A DNA stretch of 28,721 nucleotides from a virus, in IMG/VR virus record IMGVR_UViG_3300030419_007078, positions 1-28,721 of that record; one strand, written 5' to 3'. Within the stretch, counting starts at the first letter, position 1, and each line of letters begins with the position of its first letter. This document shows positions 15,130 to 24,375 of this stretch, piece after piece. A program made the position numbers and the translations under genes. The notes under the pieces are model-generated. The model was not told where the DNA came from and did not search any database. It saw only the letters and a program-made list of their open reading frames with translations.

Positions 15130-17934
15130 ATGAGCGAGTGGGAAGACGAGCCGGGTGGAGAAGACGAGCTAACAGTTGAACAGGATTTAGAAAAAATCCG
15201 TGAGAAGTTAGCTAAAAAACGCGCCGAAAGCTTAGCGGATATGCAAGCAGAGCTGAAGCTTGCACAAGAGTATGCTTTAACACTTGACGGTATGTCTAAA
15301 ACTGAGGCGACTCTTTCAGCTCAAAAGAAACAGAACCTTGAAATCGCAGAACTAGAGCATAAAATCGCTGTTGAGAAGCTTAAAACGGGCGAAGGCGATA
15401 CTGCCGAATTAGAAAAGCAGGTTGGTTTAGCAAAAGCAAATTTAAAAAACGCCAGAATAGAATTGGGGGTGCTTCAGAAGTCTACAGCATCTTTAAAAGA
15501 AAAAGTTCAAGGCGCCAGAGACTTTGGCAAAGAATTAGGAGCAGCGATTGTTCCGTTTGAAAAAAGTAAGTTTTTCAATTTAGGGTTTGCAAAGAAGCTG
15601 TTTGGTACGCTGACTTCTGGTGCTGAGGGATTTGGCAAGGCGCTTCTGGGCTTTGGCACGGTTGCAATTGATGGTCTTATTGGCGGTATGATCAAGATGG
15701 CATTTGAGCTTGACAATATGCGATCTGCTTTGCAAAAAACAGGTATTGTGCAGCAAGATCGAGCATATCAAATTGCAGAAGAAAGCAAAGAAGTGTCCCA
15801 TTTGTGGGTTACCACTGAAACTTATCAAAAGTCTGTTATCGGCTTAATGCAATCATATCAAGAATTTAGCATGCTGTCAGTGGATGTACAGAAAAAAGCT
15901 GCTCGATTAACCTCTGTGATGGAAAGATTTGGGGTTAGCGCGCAAACAATCGCAACATCTATGCAGAACGTTACAAAAATTACCGGTATGGCTGGCGATA
16001 AGGCTACGGATACTGTAGCTTCATTACACAGTTTGGCAAATGTTCTTGGGGTTACAGTTACGCAAGTAACAGAAGATTTCAACGCTATGCTGCCACAGTT
16101 GGCCAAGCTAGGTCCAACGGCGGTCAAGTCTTTTAAAGAAATGGCAAGAGTATCAAAAATTACTGGACTTGAAATGCAAAAACTGTTGAACATGACCAAT
16201 AAGTTCGATACGTTTGAGGGCGCCGCTGAACAGGTTGGACAAATGAATGCTGCACTTGGCGGCAACTTCCTTAATGCAATGGATTTAATGATGGAAACAG
16301 ATCCAATAGGCAGATTTGAACAAATGAGAGGTGCCCTTGAAGATGCCGGATTAGAATTTGATAGTATGTCATATTATCAAAGAAAGTTTTTTGCTGACGC
16401 TATGGGCCTTGAAAGTGTAGCCGATCTTGCCAAGGTGATGAGTGGCGATATGGGCAAATTTGGAGGAGAAGTAGGTAAGACTGCTGCAGATTATGCAAAA
16501 ATGGAAGAAGAGGCTGCTAAAGCAGCAAGCTTACAAGAAAAGTTTAAAGGACTGCTATCTGATATAATGAAAACGCTCGTGGATTCGGATATGCTAAAAA
16601 ATCTCAACGAAATGTTTGATGCGTTTAGTAGAGGCGAGGACGGCCCTATCAAAACAATCCGCGACACCATGGTTTCTTTGGGAGAGGTGATTAGGGATAT
16701 CATTATTCCGGCTATTAAGCATCTGGCAAAATGGTGGGAATATTACGCTACTGTATTAATAGCGCTGAAGGGCGCCCAACTAATTATATGGTTAACTCAA
16801 ATGACCGGAGCCATGAAAACTAAGCTTGCGTTAACAAAAGCTCAGGTTAACTGGGAAGGACTACAAAAAGATATGCAGGCTCTCAAGATTGCTTTGACCC
16901 AGAAAGACACACAGGCAGAAATAGCAAATACGGTCGCCAAAGAAGGTTCCACTGCCGCCTCGACAGGTCAGATAATAGCAAAAGAAGGAGAGGCCGCCGC
17001 CAAAGCCACGGACACAACTGTCACCAATACAAACACAACATCAGAAGGCGCCTCAAGAATTTCAAAAATTGCTTCCGCGGCTGGCTCAGGCATACTAACG
17101 GTAGCAACAGGCGCCTTAACAGTAGCAAAATTTGGGCTATCCATGGCACTTCAGGCTGTAAATACTAGATTTGGTGTTTTAGCTATTGTTCTTGGCTTGG
17201 TTGCTGCAGCGTTCTTAATATCTTCGCCATCATTGTTGGTCGCCGCATTTGTTGCACTTGGTATAGCTGTTTGGTTTCTGGTGCCGGCACTAACCGCATT
17301 AATGCCGTCACTTAATGCTAGTATACCCGGTATGCTAGCATTTGGTGCCGCAGCCTTAATGATTGGTGCCGGAATTGGAATTGCAGCTGCCGGTATTTCA
17401 ATGTTTTTTGATTCGTTACTACAAGGAGATCCCGGCCAAATTATGGCATCCGCTCTTGCTTTGTTGGCACTAGGAGGAGCTTTCCAAATGGTCGGCGCTG
17501 GATTAGCAATGCTGGCTAATCCCTTGTCAATGGCGGGAATTGGTACTTTTGCAATGTTGATGGGTGTTTTTACTGCAACTCTTTTAGCGGCTGGTGGTGT
17601 ATTTATATCAATTATTGAATCACTGTCTGGTTTATTCAGTGCTCTCAGTGAGATAAGCATCGGTGGTCAAGTTGGCAAAGAATTTAAAGCAATTGCTTCA
17701 GGTTTAAAAAGCATAGCTATAACAGACGTTATGACTGGAGGAATCGTTGACGATGTAAAAGATATGTTTACTGAAGCCGCTAAATTTGCAGAAAACTATA
17801 AAGGCGGCGGCGGTGGCCGCGGCGGCGGGGGTGGAGGCATGCCAGAAAAAATTATGGTTCAATTAGATGGTCCTGCTACAAAAGAATTTTTAGAAGGATT
17901 GATCGCTGAAGGGAATATTCAAGCAATTGGTTAA
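15130..17934 (+). CDS. tail tape measure protein
   Basis: 934 residues, with TAAGGAG before the ATG. The tape measure sets tail length and is carried inside the tube. Residues ~15-135 are charged coiled coil. Residues ~180-500 are helical, with repeated segments such as 'LTSVMERFGVSAQTIATSMQNVTKITGMAGDKATDTVASLHSLA' typed like phage tape measures. Residues ~680-835 are a long hydrophobic stretch with several Ala/Gly-rich membrane-type helices, the part proposed to insert in the host membrane at infection. A Gly-rich linker lies near 890-900, followed by a ~35-residue C-terminal tail, 'MPEKIMVQLDGPATKEFLEGLI', seen at the end of such proteins. Position after the two assembly genes is the usual one. 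It would be the functional counterpart of T4 gp29. Confidence 0.88.
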   Translation: MSEWEDEPGGEDELTVEQDLEKIREKLAKKRAESLADMQAELKLAQEYALTLDGMSKTEATLSAQKKQNLEIAELEHKIAVEKLKTGEGDTAELEKQVGLAKANLKNARIELGVLQKSTASLKEKVQGARDFGKELGAAIVPFEKSKFFNLGFAKKLFGTLTSGAEGFGKALLGFGTVAIDGLIGGMIKMAFELDNMRSALQKTGIVQQDRAYQIAEESKEVSHLWVTTETYQKSVIGLMQSYQEFSMLSVDVQKKAARLTSVMERFGVSAQTIATSMQNVTKITGMAGDKATDTVASLHSLANVLGVTVTQVTEDFNAMLPQLAKLGPTAVKSFKEMARVSKITGLEMQKLLNMTNKFDTFEGAAEQVGQMNAALGGNFLNAMDLMMETDPIGRFEQMRGALEDAGLEFDSMSYYQRKFFADAMGLESVADLAKVMSGDMGKFGGEVGKTAADYAKMEEEAAKAASLQEKFKGLLSDIMKTLVDSDMLKNLNEMFDAFSRGEDGPIKTIRDTMVSLGEVIRDIIIPAIKHLAKWWEYYATVLIALKGAQLIIWLTQMTGAMKTKLALTKAQVNWEGLQKDMQALKIALTQKDTQAEIANTVAKEGSTAASTGQIIAKEGEAAAKATDTTVTNTNTTSEGASRISKIASAAGSGILTVATGALTVAKFGLSMALQAVNTRFGVLAIVLGLVAAAFLISSPSLLVAAFVALGIAVWFLVPALTALMPSLNASIPGMLAFGAAALMIGAGIGIAAAGISMFFDSLLQGDPGQIMASALALLALGGAFQMVGAGLAMLANPLSMAGIGTFAMLMGVFTATLLAAGGVFISIIESLSGLFSALSEISIGGQVGKEFKAIASGLKSIAITDVMTGGIVDDVKDMFTEAAKFAENYKGGGGGRGGGGGGMPEKIMVQLDGPATKEFLEGLIAEGNIQAIG

Positions 17935-17953
17935 AAAAGGAGACAATAGCTAA

Positions 17954-19144
17954 ATGGGCAAAGAAAACGGAGATAATTTAATATTTGATTCGAACCGGTT
18001 CTGGAGCATTAAAAGCGAAAAAGAAAGGCGAGGTATTAATACTAAGGGAGTCGAGAGCTATCTTGTCGATCCCTCAGACGCGTATGCCAATCAAGGAATG
18101 GTTATTGGTTTTCACCACATACCAAGCGGTAAAAATGTGTATTTTAAAGCGTTTATAACTGCATTTAATGAAACTTATAACTCTGATTGGACGAGCGAAG
18201 TTGTTTACGGCCGTGCTGATCCAATTGTAATGTTTAAGAATACGACCAGAACTATTACGATAGGCTTTAAAGTGCCTGCTGCTTCTATTAGCGAGGGTTA
18301 TGAAAACTTAGCAAATGTTGGAATGCTATCGCGCTTCTTATATCCATATTACACGCAAACAAATTCTCAAAAAGACACTGACGCTACCACGATCGGACAA
18401 TCTCCGTTGGTTAGATTAAGGCTGATGAATTTGCTTGCGTCCAATAAAGATGTTGAGGGTAAAAAATTTGATGACTTTATCAAGTCAACTGGCACACATA
18501 GTGCAACTAAAGGACTTTTAGGTATAATTACCAGTGTCAGTATTAATCACAATTTAGAAAATGATGAGGCTGGTGTGATCGAACAAAGCAAAGGCACAAT
18601 TTTACCAAAACTAATTGAAGTTTCAGTGGACTTTCAAGCGATTCATGAACACTCGCTCGGTTGGGGAGAAGGCGAAGAAAAAGAAGGCGCCCCCGGCCCG
18701 GCTTTTAAAAATAGTGCTTTCCCTTATGGATTAGCCGACCCCAACGACTCCGCAGGCGTCCCCACGGCTTTCTTGGAAAAAGCTGCTGCAGCCGCTAAAG
18801 CCCGCAAAGAAACATTGAATCCTGGTTCTAACCTAGGTGAGGATGCTGCAGACGCCGAAGAGACAGCTGACGAGGTTATGGGCGCCATGGATCAAGCCGC
18901 AAGCGATGGCGATGCAGCTGCAGCCAATAGAGCTGTTATATCACTCGGTGGTGGCAGTGATCCATTAAATCTTGGGGCCCCACAGTCAGGCTTCGACCCA
19001 GTTGGCGAGTTGAGTATTCAAGATTTTGGAGATCCTGTACTAGCAGCGGACATACAAATGCAACAGATGATGGATGCCAAAGCGGCCTCTGATGCTGAGG
19101 ATCTTGAAGTGCAACAGTTTTTAGAAGAAATACCATTTGGTTAA
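17954..19144 (+). CDS. baseplate tail-tube cap protein, gp48/gp54-like
   Basis: 396 residues, with AAAAAAGGAG before the ATG and 19 bases after the tape measure stop. The conserved N-terminal 230 residues include 'MVIGFHHIPSGKNVYFKAFITAFNETYNSDWTSE' (about 49-82), 'VYGRADPIVMFKNTTRTITIGFKVPAAS' (about 84-111) and 'SPLVRLRLMNLL' (about 151-162). This tube-like fold caps the hub and starts tube polymerisation. I recognise the blocks from baseplate proteins of T4-related marine and jumbo phages and cannot tell gp48 from gp54. The last ~140 residues are Ala/Asp/Glu-rich and probably disordered, a tail not present in T4 gp48. Confidence 0.68.
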   Translation: MGKENGDNLIFDSNRFWSIKSEKERRGINTKGVESYLVDPSDAYANQGMVIGFHHIPSGKNVYFKAFITAFNETYNSDWTSEVVYGRADPIVMFKNTTRTITIGFKVPAASISEGYENLANVGMLSRFLYPYYTQTNSQKDTDATTIGQSPLVRLRLMNLLASNKDVEGKKFDDFIKSTGTHSATKGLLGIITSVSINHNLENDEAGVIEQSKGTILPKLIEVSVDFQAIHEHSLGWGEGEEKEGAPGPAFKNSAFPYGLADPNDSAGVPTAFLEKAAAAAKARKETLNPGSNLGEDAADAEETADEVMGAMDQAASDGDAAAANRAVISLGGGSDPLNLGAPQSGFDPVGELSIQDFGDPVLAADIQMQQMMDAKAASDAEDLEVQQFLEEIPFG

Positions 19145-19172
19145 CACAAAACAGCAAAAAGGAATTTAAATA

Positions 19173-19502
19173 ATGTCACGATATTCAGACGTTGAAATAG
19201 TATCAGATGATAGCGACTACTACTCTTTTTTAAGAAGAGGCAAAAAATTTGTGTCTTTTCACACTACAGCCCCAATGAGAAATCCATCAAGAGTAGACAG
19301 AATGCAGATAGACACCGCTAATCACATATGGACGCATGGCGATCGATATTATAAATTAGCAAATGACTATTATGGAGATGTACGTTTTTGGTGGGTGATA
19401 GCATGGTGGAACGGAGCCCCAATGGAAGCACATTTATCACCCGGAAACTTAATTAGAATCCCAATCGACATACAGAAAGCGTTGAGGGCTCTAGGGGTAT
19501 AA
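19173..19502 (+). CDS. LysM-like baseplate protein, gp53-like
   Basis: 109 residues. Residues ~45-98 form a LysM-like module: 'HIWTHGDRYYKLANDYYGDVRFWWVIAWWN' and then 'PGNLIRIP'. The 'ELA--YYG---WWVI---N' core is shared by T4 gp53 (wedge protein with a LysM fold) and by the tail protein X family. T4 gp53 is longer (196 residues). The domain in phage baseplates joins proteins of the wedge or hub rather than binding peptidoglycan. AAAAAGGAA precedes the ATG, and the hub-like gene begins 1 base after its stop, so the two are coupled. Confidence 0.72.
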   Translation: MSRYSDVEIVSDDSDYYSFLRRGKKFVSFHTTAPMRNPSRVDRMQIDTANHIWTHGDRYYKLANDYYGDVRFWWVIAWWNGAPMEAHLSPGNLIRIPIDIQKALRALGV

Positions 19503-19503
19503 A

Positions 19504-22500
19504 ATGACGGTTGATCTTGGCACCTTAGTAATTGATTCTAGTTTAGATTTAACTGAAAATTCAAAAGCACACCGTAAAGCAATTAACGATGCGAATGATG
19601 CTTTAGTAAACAATATCGGCCAAAAAGCTTTGGATTTAAAAAAGGCCTGGAATGAATTTGAGGCTTCATATAACGCATGGATAGAGTTTGCAGCACAACC
19701 ATTCGCCGCGTCCAAGGTCTCGCAATGGACACACGCCGCTGGAATTCCTGATAAAGTCATTGATGGTAATGTTATGTATAGTTTTGATGGTTCTCTTTCT
19801 CCGCGCAAATATATGGGCGGAAAGTTGACTACTGGAGATGTTTATCCGGCTAGTAACGAGATGGAAGGAGCACTATACGCCTGGACGCTGTTCACCAAAC
19901 GGCTAAAAGAACACTACTCAAGAGTTCAGCCTGCAATTGCAATGTTGCCAGATGATTCTGTACTAAAAAGCTTAGGAGATGGAACGCCTTCCGGCGAGCT
20001 TAATGAGGCCACTAGTTACATTTTAAAAATCAATCACGCTGCAGATATTGAAAAATATATGTCGCCATATGTGTCAAGGGATTTTGGCAAGTCCTGGAGC
20101 CAGGCTAGTAACACGGTTGCGGGCATGGTGCTTCCATATCCTAATCGATCAAAGGGTGATTTAGAAAAAATTGGCTATAATAAAACTGAATACCATCCGT
20201 CAGAATGGTATGGAAAAGGTAAAGGTGTTTCTGGAACTTATTTGGCTGCTACTCAAAATGGCGCCAAGACCAAAAAATCTTGGGGCGGCACAGCAGAAAT
20301 TAACGAGATTATGAATAAGACCTGTCAGTCAAAATGGCTCGAAACTTATAATGCTGCTGCGTCAAAAGACGCGGGAGACACATTCACTGGGGCAGACGGA
20401 AAAAAATACACATATGACAAAATTGAGCGCCGCGGATGGTCTCCTGGATTGTGGGGAGAAATGTCTATTTGGCACGAAGATTCTTGGAAGTATGCTATTG
20501 CCGCCAACGCCGAGACCGGTGTATTGCCGAAAGCGTCTTCTAGTACATACAGAGATGCAGTCCTCTCTTTCGCGTCATTTGATTCAGCAGGCTCTAGACG
20601 AAGCGTTTGGGGCCGCACATTTTACGCCTGGGGCACAGTTAACTACCCAGAAACTCACGCATGGTGGAATGATAATAACAGCATTCTTTGGTCTTCAGCA
20701 ACCGGGATGTCGAGATGGTATTATGGTAGTCATATATGGAATCAATGGGAATTGGACTGCGCGACAGGCTACATGCCCTATACGGGCACAGATCCCGAGT
20801 GCCCATGCACCAAGTGGGAAACGCAAGCAAGCAAATATAAATCCATAAAAGTTTGTAAAGAAAGAAAGTGCTATCAAGACGGAAAAAACGGCCGCCCCCT
20901 TAAATGCGGCGTGGATGGCAACTCGGTTAAATTTACGAGTTGGTGGAAAACCAGCTCTGGGCGCCCAGTCAGTGGTCGAACACATGCAGAATATACTCAT
21001 GCCCGATCGGGCACAAACAAAACACATTCATCTGGACACGTGTTTGGTTCCAACTCAGTTGCTTATAATAAAGCGCTCGGACACACCCAATCAGCATGGA
21101 CACAATTGAATAAAGCTTATTTTAATCTCAAACGATCTACATATAATCTTCGTGATGCATCGTATGAAATTTTAAAATTAGATGAAGAGCTTTGGTATGC
21201 AAAAAAATTAGCTAAACTTTTTGCGACAGAAGTAAAAAAACAAAATCCAAACACACCAGAAGCTGCAGCGGCTGAACAACTCTTAGGCTGGTTAGCCGCG
21301 CAAAAAGGTCGGGTTGAAGCACTTACGAGCAGCTTTACAAAAAATTTAATTTTCAGAGAGCAGTGCTACTTGCTTGCAAAAGTTCAAAAATTGTCCCGAT
21401 GGCGCGAACAGCGCTCTAAGCCATCTCCATATGCGGCTTCTGGAAAAAATGCTAGTCTTGCTATTAGCGCTGATAGTCCTTTTGCTTTTGTTAATAGATT
21501 AACTCAGGATCCAACACAAAAAACTTTATTTGATTTAAATACTTGGGATATTTCATCGCTGCAGCCAATGATTAAGCTGTACAAAGTAAAATTCGAAAAT
21601 CAGTCTATGGGCTCAGCGGAAGAAAGCGAGGTGCCAATTACATTTAATTCGCACGCTGATATTACTTCATTATTAAAAGATAAAGCAAAAAGAGGCGAAG
21701 GCGTTGGAATTCAAAGTTTTACATTTACATATGATGGTTCTAATCCATTTGCTGCGAAAAAAAGCATCAAGGCAAAGCTTAAAATTTTTGCCAATACATT
21801 TGATGAGCTGTTGGTTGAACGAGGAACTGGCGCCAATAAGTTCAAATACGTTGATTTGGCGTTGAAAACAAGCAACACATCAGGCGCCTCAATATGTAAA
21901 AACTTTAAAGACTTCAAAGGAAATAATGAAAGATTTTCAAAACTTAACTTTAGATTAAAAGCGGTTGTTGGCTGGGCCTATCCAAAAGGCACGCCTATGG
22001 CCCATTTTACATCAGGAGTTCCTGATGCTATATATAATTCATATGTTACGTTAAACTTAACGCCCACAGTTCACGATTTTCAAATTGACGAACAAGGTCG
22101 TGTTGTGTTTGAAATTAATTATCTTGCATACCAAGATGATTTTTTTGATCAAGCAGAATATACAATTTTTAGCAATAGTAGCATAATTTCTCTACAAAAG
22201 CTTAGAAAAATAGGATATGAAACTTTAAAAAATAGATGTAACGAAGATGAAATGGAAGAGTTTAAAGAAAACGACAAATTAGTTATTGGCGAGGAAAAAA
22301 GAAGAAATCTTAGCTGGCTAGTCAGCAAATTGTTAGATGAAAACTTTATTTACTATTTAACCGCCAACGTTGATGAAATAAAAAATTTCCAACTTGAGAG
22401 CGTATTTCACACAGTCGATGGCCGCGGCACCGATCCTTTAACTGCAGAACAGAAGGACAAAAAATTGAGCGACGATATTGCTTCAGCGCTTGTAAAATAC

Positions 22501-24342
22501 ACAGAAGCAAATCAAGACGTGGCGGAATTTAGAGATGAAATTGCTGTTGGATTAACAACTGTTAATCCAAATAATTTTGATTTGCCGTTTTTTTATGTTT
22601 CAGACTTAATTGATGTTATTTTAGCTGGAATACAAGATTCACTGGAAGCAGTTCCAAAAATGTTAGAGGGAAAACTGTCCTCAGAAGGTAAGACAAAATT
22701 GAAAAAAGCCGCCGCCAAAAAGAAACCTGTCCCGCCGGGCAAAGTTCCAGTTAAAGGCGCCCAATGGCCGGTGAGCCTTTGTATCGATAAAAATGAGGAT
22801 ATTCCATGTGGCGCTCCAGCCATTAAAGGCTGTAAAACTGGCAAATGGACGGGCCGCCCCTGGTTTTACAACCATAAAGGATTTGGCAAGAAAGGAATTG
22901 CTCATTACTGTAAAAAATATGGAGTTGAGAACCAATGGTTATATTGGGACGTTATATTGTGGGTAGCTAATGAAAGCTCAGCGTCAGATGATGCCAGCGC
23001 AAAATTTAACTATTCTGTTCAATTTGACATACCATGGCCAGATTTTAAACGAGAATATGAAGCGATCGTCAAAGAGATACACGGAGACACTTCAGTCATT
23101 GGAACGGCCAGGAATACAATTCACCAGGAGGAATTCAGTATTGAACTTCCAAAAACAGAATTTGCGGAAGAGTCCGATGCTTACGCCATTGAGGTAGGGA
23201 AGGGAGAGCCAATGGGTACTGAAGCGGTAGCAGAGCCATTTGTTTTTCGTAGCATGAATGATTGCCTTTTAATTAATGAAATTTTAAATTATGAAAGACT
23301 AAAAGAACAATTTAAAAAATTCAGAGTTCTGCTTGGTCCTGTAGAATTTGTTGATAGGAAAAATGACATTTTCACATCGACATTCTCTTTAGGTAGTTTG
23401 CCAATTTCAGTTAAATATTTTATGGAGTTTTTAACAGAAAAATTGTCTTCAAAAGAGTCAGCATCGTACACGCTAGCCAACTTTTTAAACGACTTTTTCA
23501 ATAATTTAATTCGAAACTTTCTTAATGACGATACGTGTTTTACTAATAGCATTAATGCTGCTCAAAGAGTTAGCATGATGTCGGCCGCCATCACTTCTTA
23601 TAAAAAGAATGGCTCAGAAAGAGATGAAATTACACAACAAATATACGATAATTTAAGCGCTGCCGATAAAAAAGCTGTAAAAGGCGGAACTAAATTTATT
23701 AGTGGTCTCGCAGACGCAGAGGATCTTGATCTTCCCATATTAAGTGTTTCTGGAAAAAGAGATTTTCCTGATGAGGGAAATCGCGGATTGAAAAATGAAA
23801 TGAATTACATGGTTTATTATGCCGGCCGAACTCGTCCCAAGGGCACAATGACTGGAGATAAAGAAATAGATCAAGACGCGGGAATTTTTCATTATTCTAT
23901 AGGGAAAGATCGAGGCATTGTCAAAAATATTCAACTTCAAAAAACACAAACTCCTGGCTTGCAAGAAGTTAGATTTGAACAAGAAGGTTATGATGGCTTG
24001 CGACAACTTCGAGTTGTTTATGATGTCAATATTGATACATACTCTAACGTAAAAGTCTTTCCAGGAACCTATATTTTTGTAGATCCCCAAGGTTTCGCGC
24101 CGAATACTTCTTTAAAACCTGGAGCTTTGGACAATTTGACTGAGTATGGAGTTGGTGGTTATTATATTGTTATTCGTTCTGAGCATAGTTTTGGCCCTGG
24201 CTATGCAAACACAAAAATATTTGCCAAATGGGTCAATCAGCTCGTTAGCGAAATGCTATCCCAAGAAAAAGGCTCAAAAACCGATATCAGCCGAAGTTCA
24301 AAAGTTAATGGTGTTCCTTGTAAAAGGGGTTGGCATCTATAA
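19504..24342 (+). CDS. giant baseplate hub-like structural protein
   Basis: 1612 residues, the largest gene here, starting 1 base after the LysM-like gene; its ribosome site (AGGGG) lies in that gene. Residues ~1-560 are Trp/Tyr/Gly-rich, with no domain I recognise and six cysteines at 419, 433, 435, 451, 456 and 468. Residues ~610-1000 contain 'NRLTQDPTQKTLFDLNTWDISSL', 'FTFTYDGSNPFAAKKSIKAKLKI' and 'VVFEINYLAYQDDFFDQ', a block I associate with virion proteins of large myophages. A second cysteine group is at 1093, 1102, 1110 and 1136. The C-terminus, 'VFPGTYIFVDPQGFAPN' then 'GGYYIVIRSEHSFGPGYANTKIFAKW', looks like the closing domain of gp27/gpD-type hubs. No lysozyme motif was found. Hub is the best guess from position and C-terminus. 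Confidence 0.6.
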   Translation: MTVDLGTLVIDSSLDLTENSKAHRKAINDANDALVNNIGQKALDLKKAWNEFEASYNAWIEFAAQPFAASKVSQWTHAAGIPDKVIDGNVMYSFDGSLSPRKYMGGKLTTGDVYPASNEMEGALYAWTLFTKRLKEHYSRVQPAIAMLPDDSVLKSLGDGTPSGELNEATSYILKINHAADIEKYMSPYVSRDFGKSWSQASNTVAGMVLPYPNRSKGDLEKIGYNKTEYHPSEWYGKGKGVSGTYLAATQNGAKTKKSWGGTAEINEIMNKTCQSKWLETYNAAASKDAGDTFTGADGKKYTYDKIERRGWSPGLWGEMSIWHEDSWKYAIAANAETGVLPKASSSTYRDAVLSFASFDSAGSRRSVWGRTFYAWGTVNYPETHAWWNDNNSILWSSATGMSRWYYGSHIWNQWELDCATGYMPYTGTDPECPCTKWETQASKYKSIKVCKERKCYQDGKNGRPLKCGVDGNSVKFTSWWKTSSGRPVSGRTHAEYTHARSGTNKTHSSGHVFGSNSVAYNKALGHTQSAWTQLNKAYFNLKRSTYNLRDASYEILKLDEELWYAKKLAKLFATEVKKQNPNTPEAAAAEQLLGWLAAQKGRVEALTSSFTKNLIFREQCYLLAKVQKLSRWREQRSKPSPYAASGKNASLAISADSPFAFVNRLTQDPTQKTLFDLNTWDISSLQPMIKLYKVKFENQSMGSAEESEVPITFNSHADITSLLKDKAKRGEGVGIQSFTFTYDGSNPFAAKKSIKAKLKIFANTFDELLVERGTGANKFKYVDLALKTSNTSGASICKNFKDFKGNNERFSKLNFRLKAVVGWAYPKGTPMAHFTSGVPDAIYNSYVTLNLTPTVHDFQIDEQGRVVFEINYLAYQDDFFDQAEYTIFSNSSIISLQKLRKIGYETLKNRCNEDEMEEFKENDKLVIGEEKRRNLSWLVSKLLDENFIYYLTANVDEIKNFQLESVFHTVDGRGTDPLTAEQKDKKLSDDIASALVKYTEANQDVAEFRDEIAVGLTTVNPNNFDLPFFYVSDLIDVILAGIQDSLEAVPKMLEGKLSSEGKTKLKKAAAKKKPVPPGKVPVKGAQWPVSLCIDKNEDIPCGAPAIKGCKTGKWTGRPWFYNHKGFGKKGIAHYCKKYGVENQWLYWDVILWVANESSASDDASAKFNYSVQFDIPWPDFKREYEAIVKEIHGDTSVIGTARNTIHQEEFSIELPKTEFAEESDAYAIEVGKGEPMGTEAVAEPFVFRSMNDCLLINEILNYERLKEQFKKFRVLLGPVEFVDRKNDIFTSTFSLGSLPISVKYFMEFLTEKLSSKESASYTLANFLNDFFNNLIRNFLNDDTCFTNSINAAQRVSMMSAAITSYKKNGSERDEITQQIYDNLSAADKKAVKGGTKFISGLADAEDLDLPILSVSGKRDFPDEGNRGLKNEMNYMVYYAGRTRPKGTMTGDKEIDQDAGIFHYSIGKDRGIVKNIQLQKTQTPGLQEVRFEQEGYDGLRQLRVVYDVNIDTYSNVKVFPGTYIFVDPQGFAPNTSLKPGALDNLTEYGVGGYYIVIRSEHSFGPGYANTKIFAKWVNQLVSEMLSQEKGSKTDISRSSKVNGVPCKRGWHL

Positions 24343-24358
24343 CAATATACTATATAAT
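24330..24358 (+). promoter_or_regulatory. sigma70-type promoter before the replication unit
   Basis: TTGGCA (24330-24335), a 17-base spacer and a perfect TATAAT (24353-24358). It overlaps the last codons of the hub gene. The predicted start near 24364-24366 leaves only ~10-12 bases ahead of the ATG, with the GGAGG site at the very 5' end. Confidence 0.75.
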
Positions 24359-24375
24359 AGATAGGAGGATAAACC

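Noticed and set aside
15858-17660. Long minus-strand frames (up to 169 codons) over the tape measure gene
   Set aside because: They arise from the codon bias of the + strand gene; no start signals and no plausible protein features.
20351-20848. 165-codon + strand frame inside the hub-like gene
   Set aside because: It lies entirely within a well-supported gene in another frame, has no ribosome site, and its composition is unlike the other proteins.
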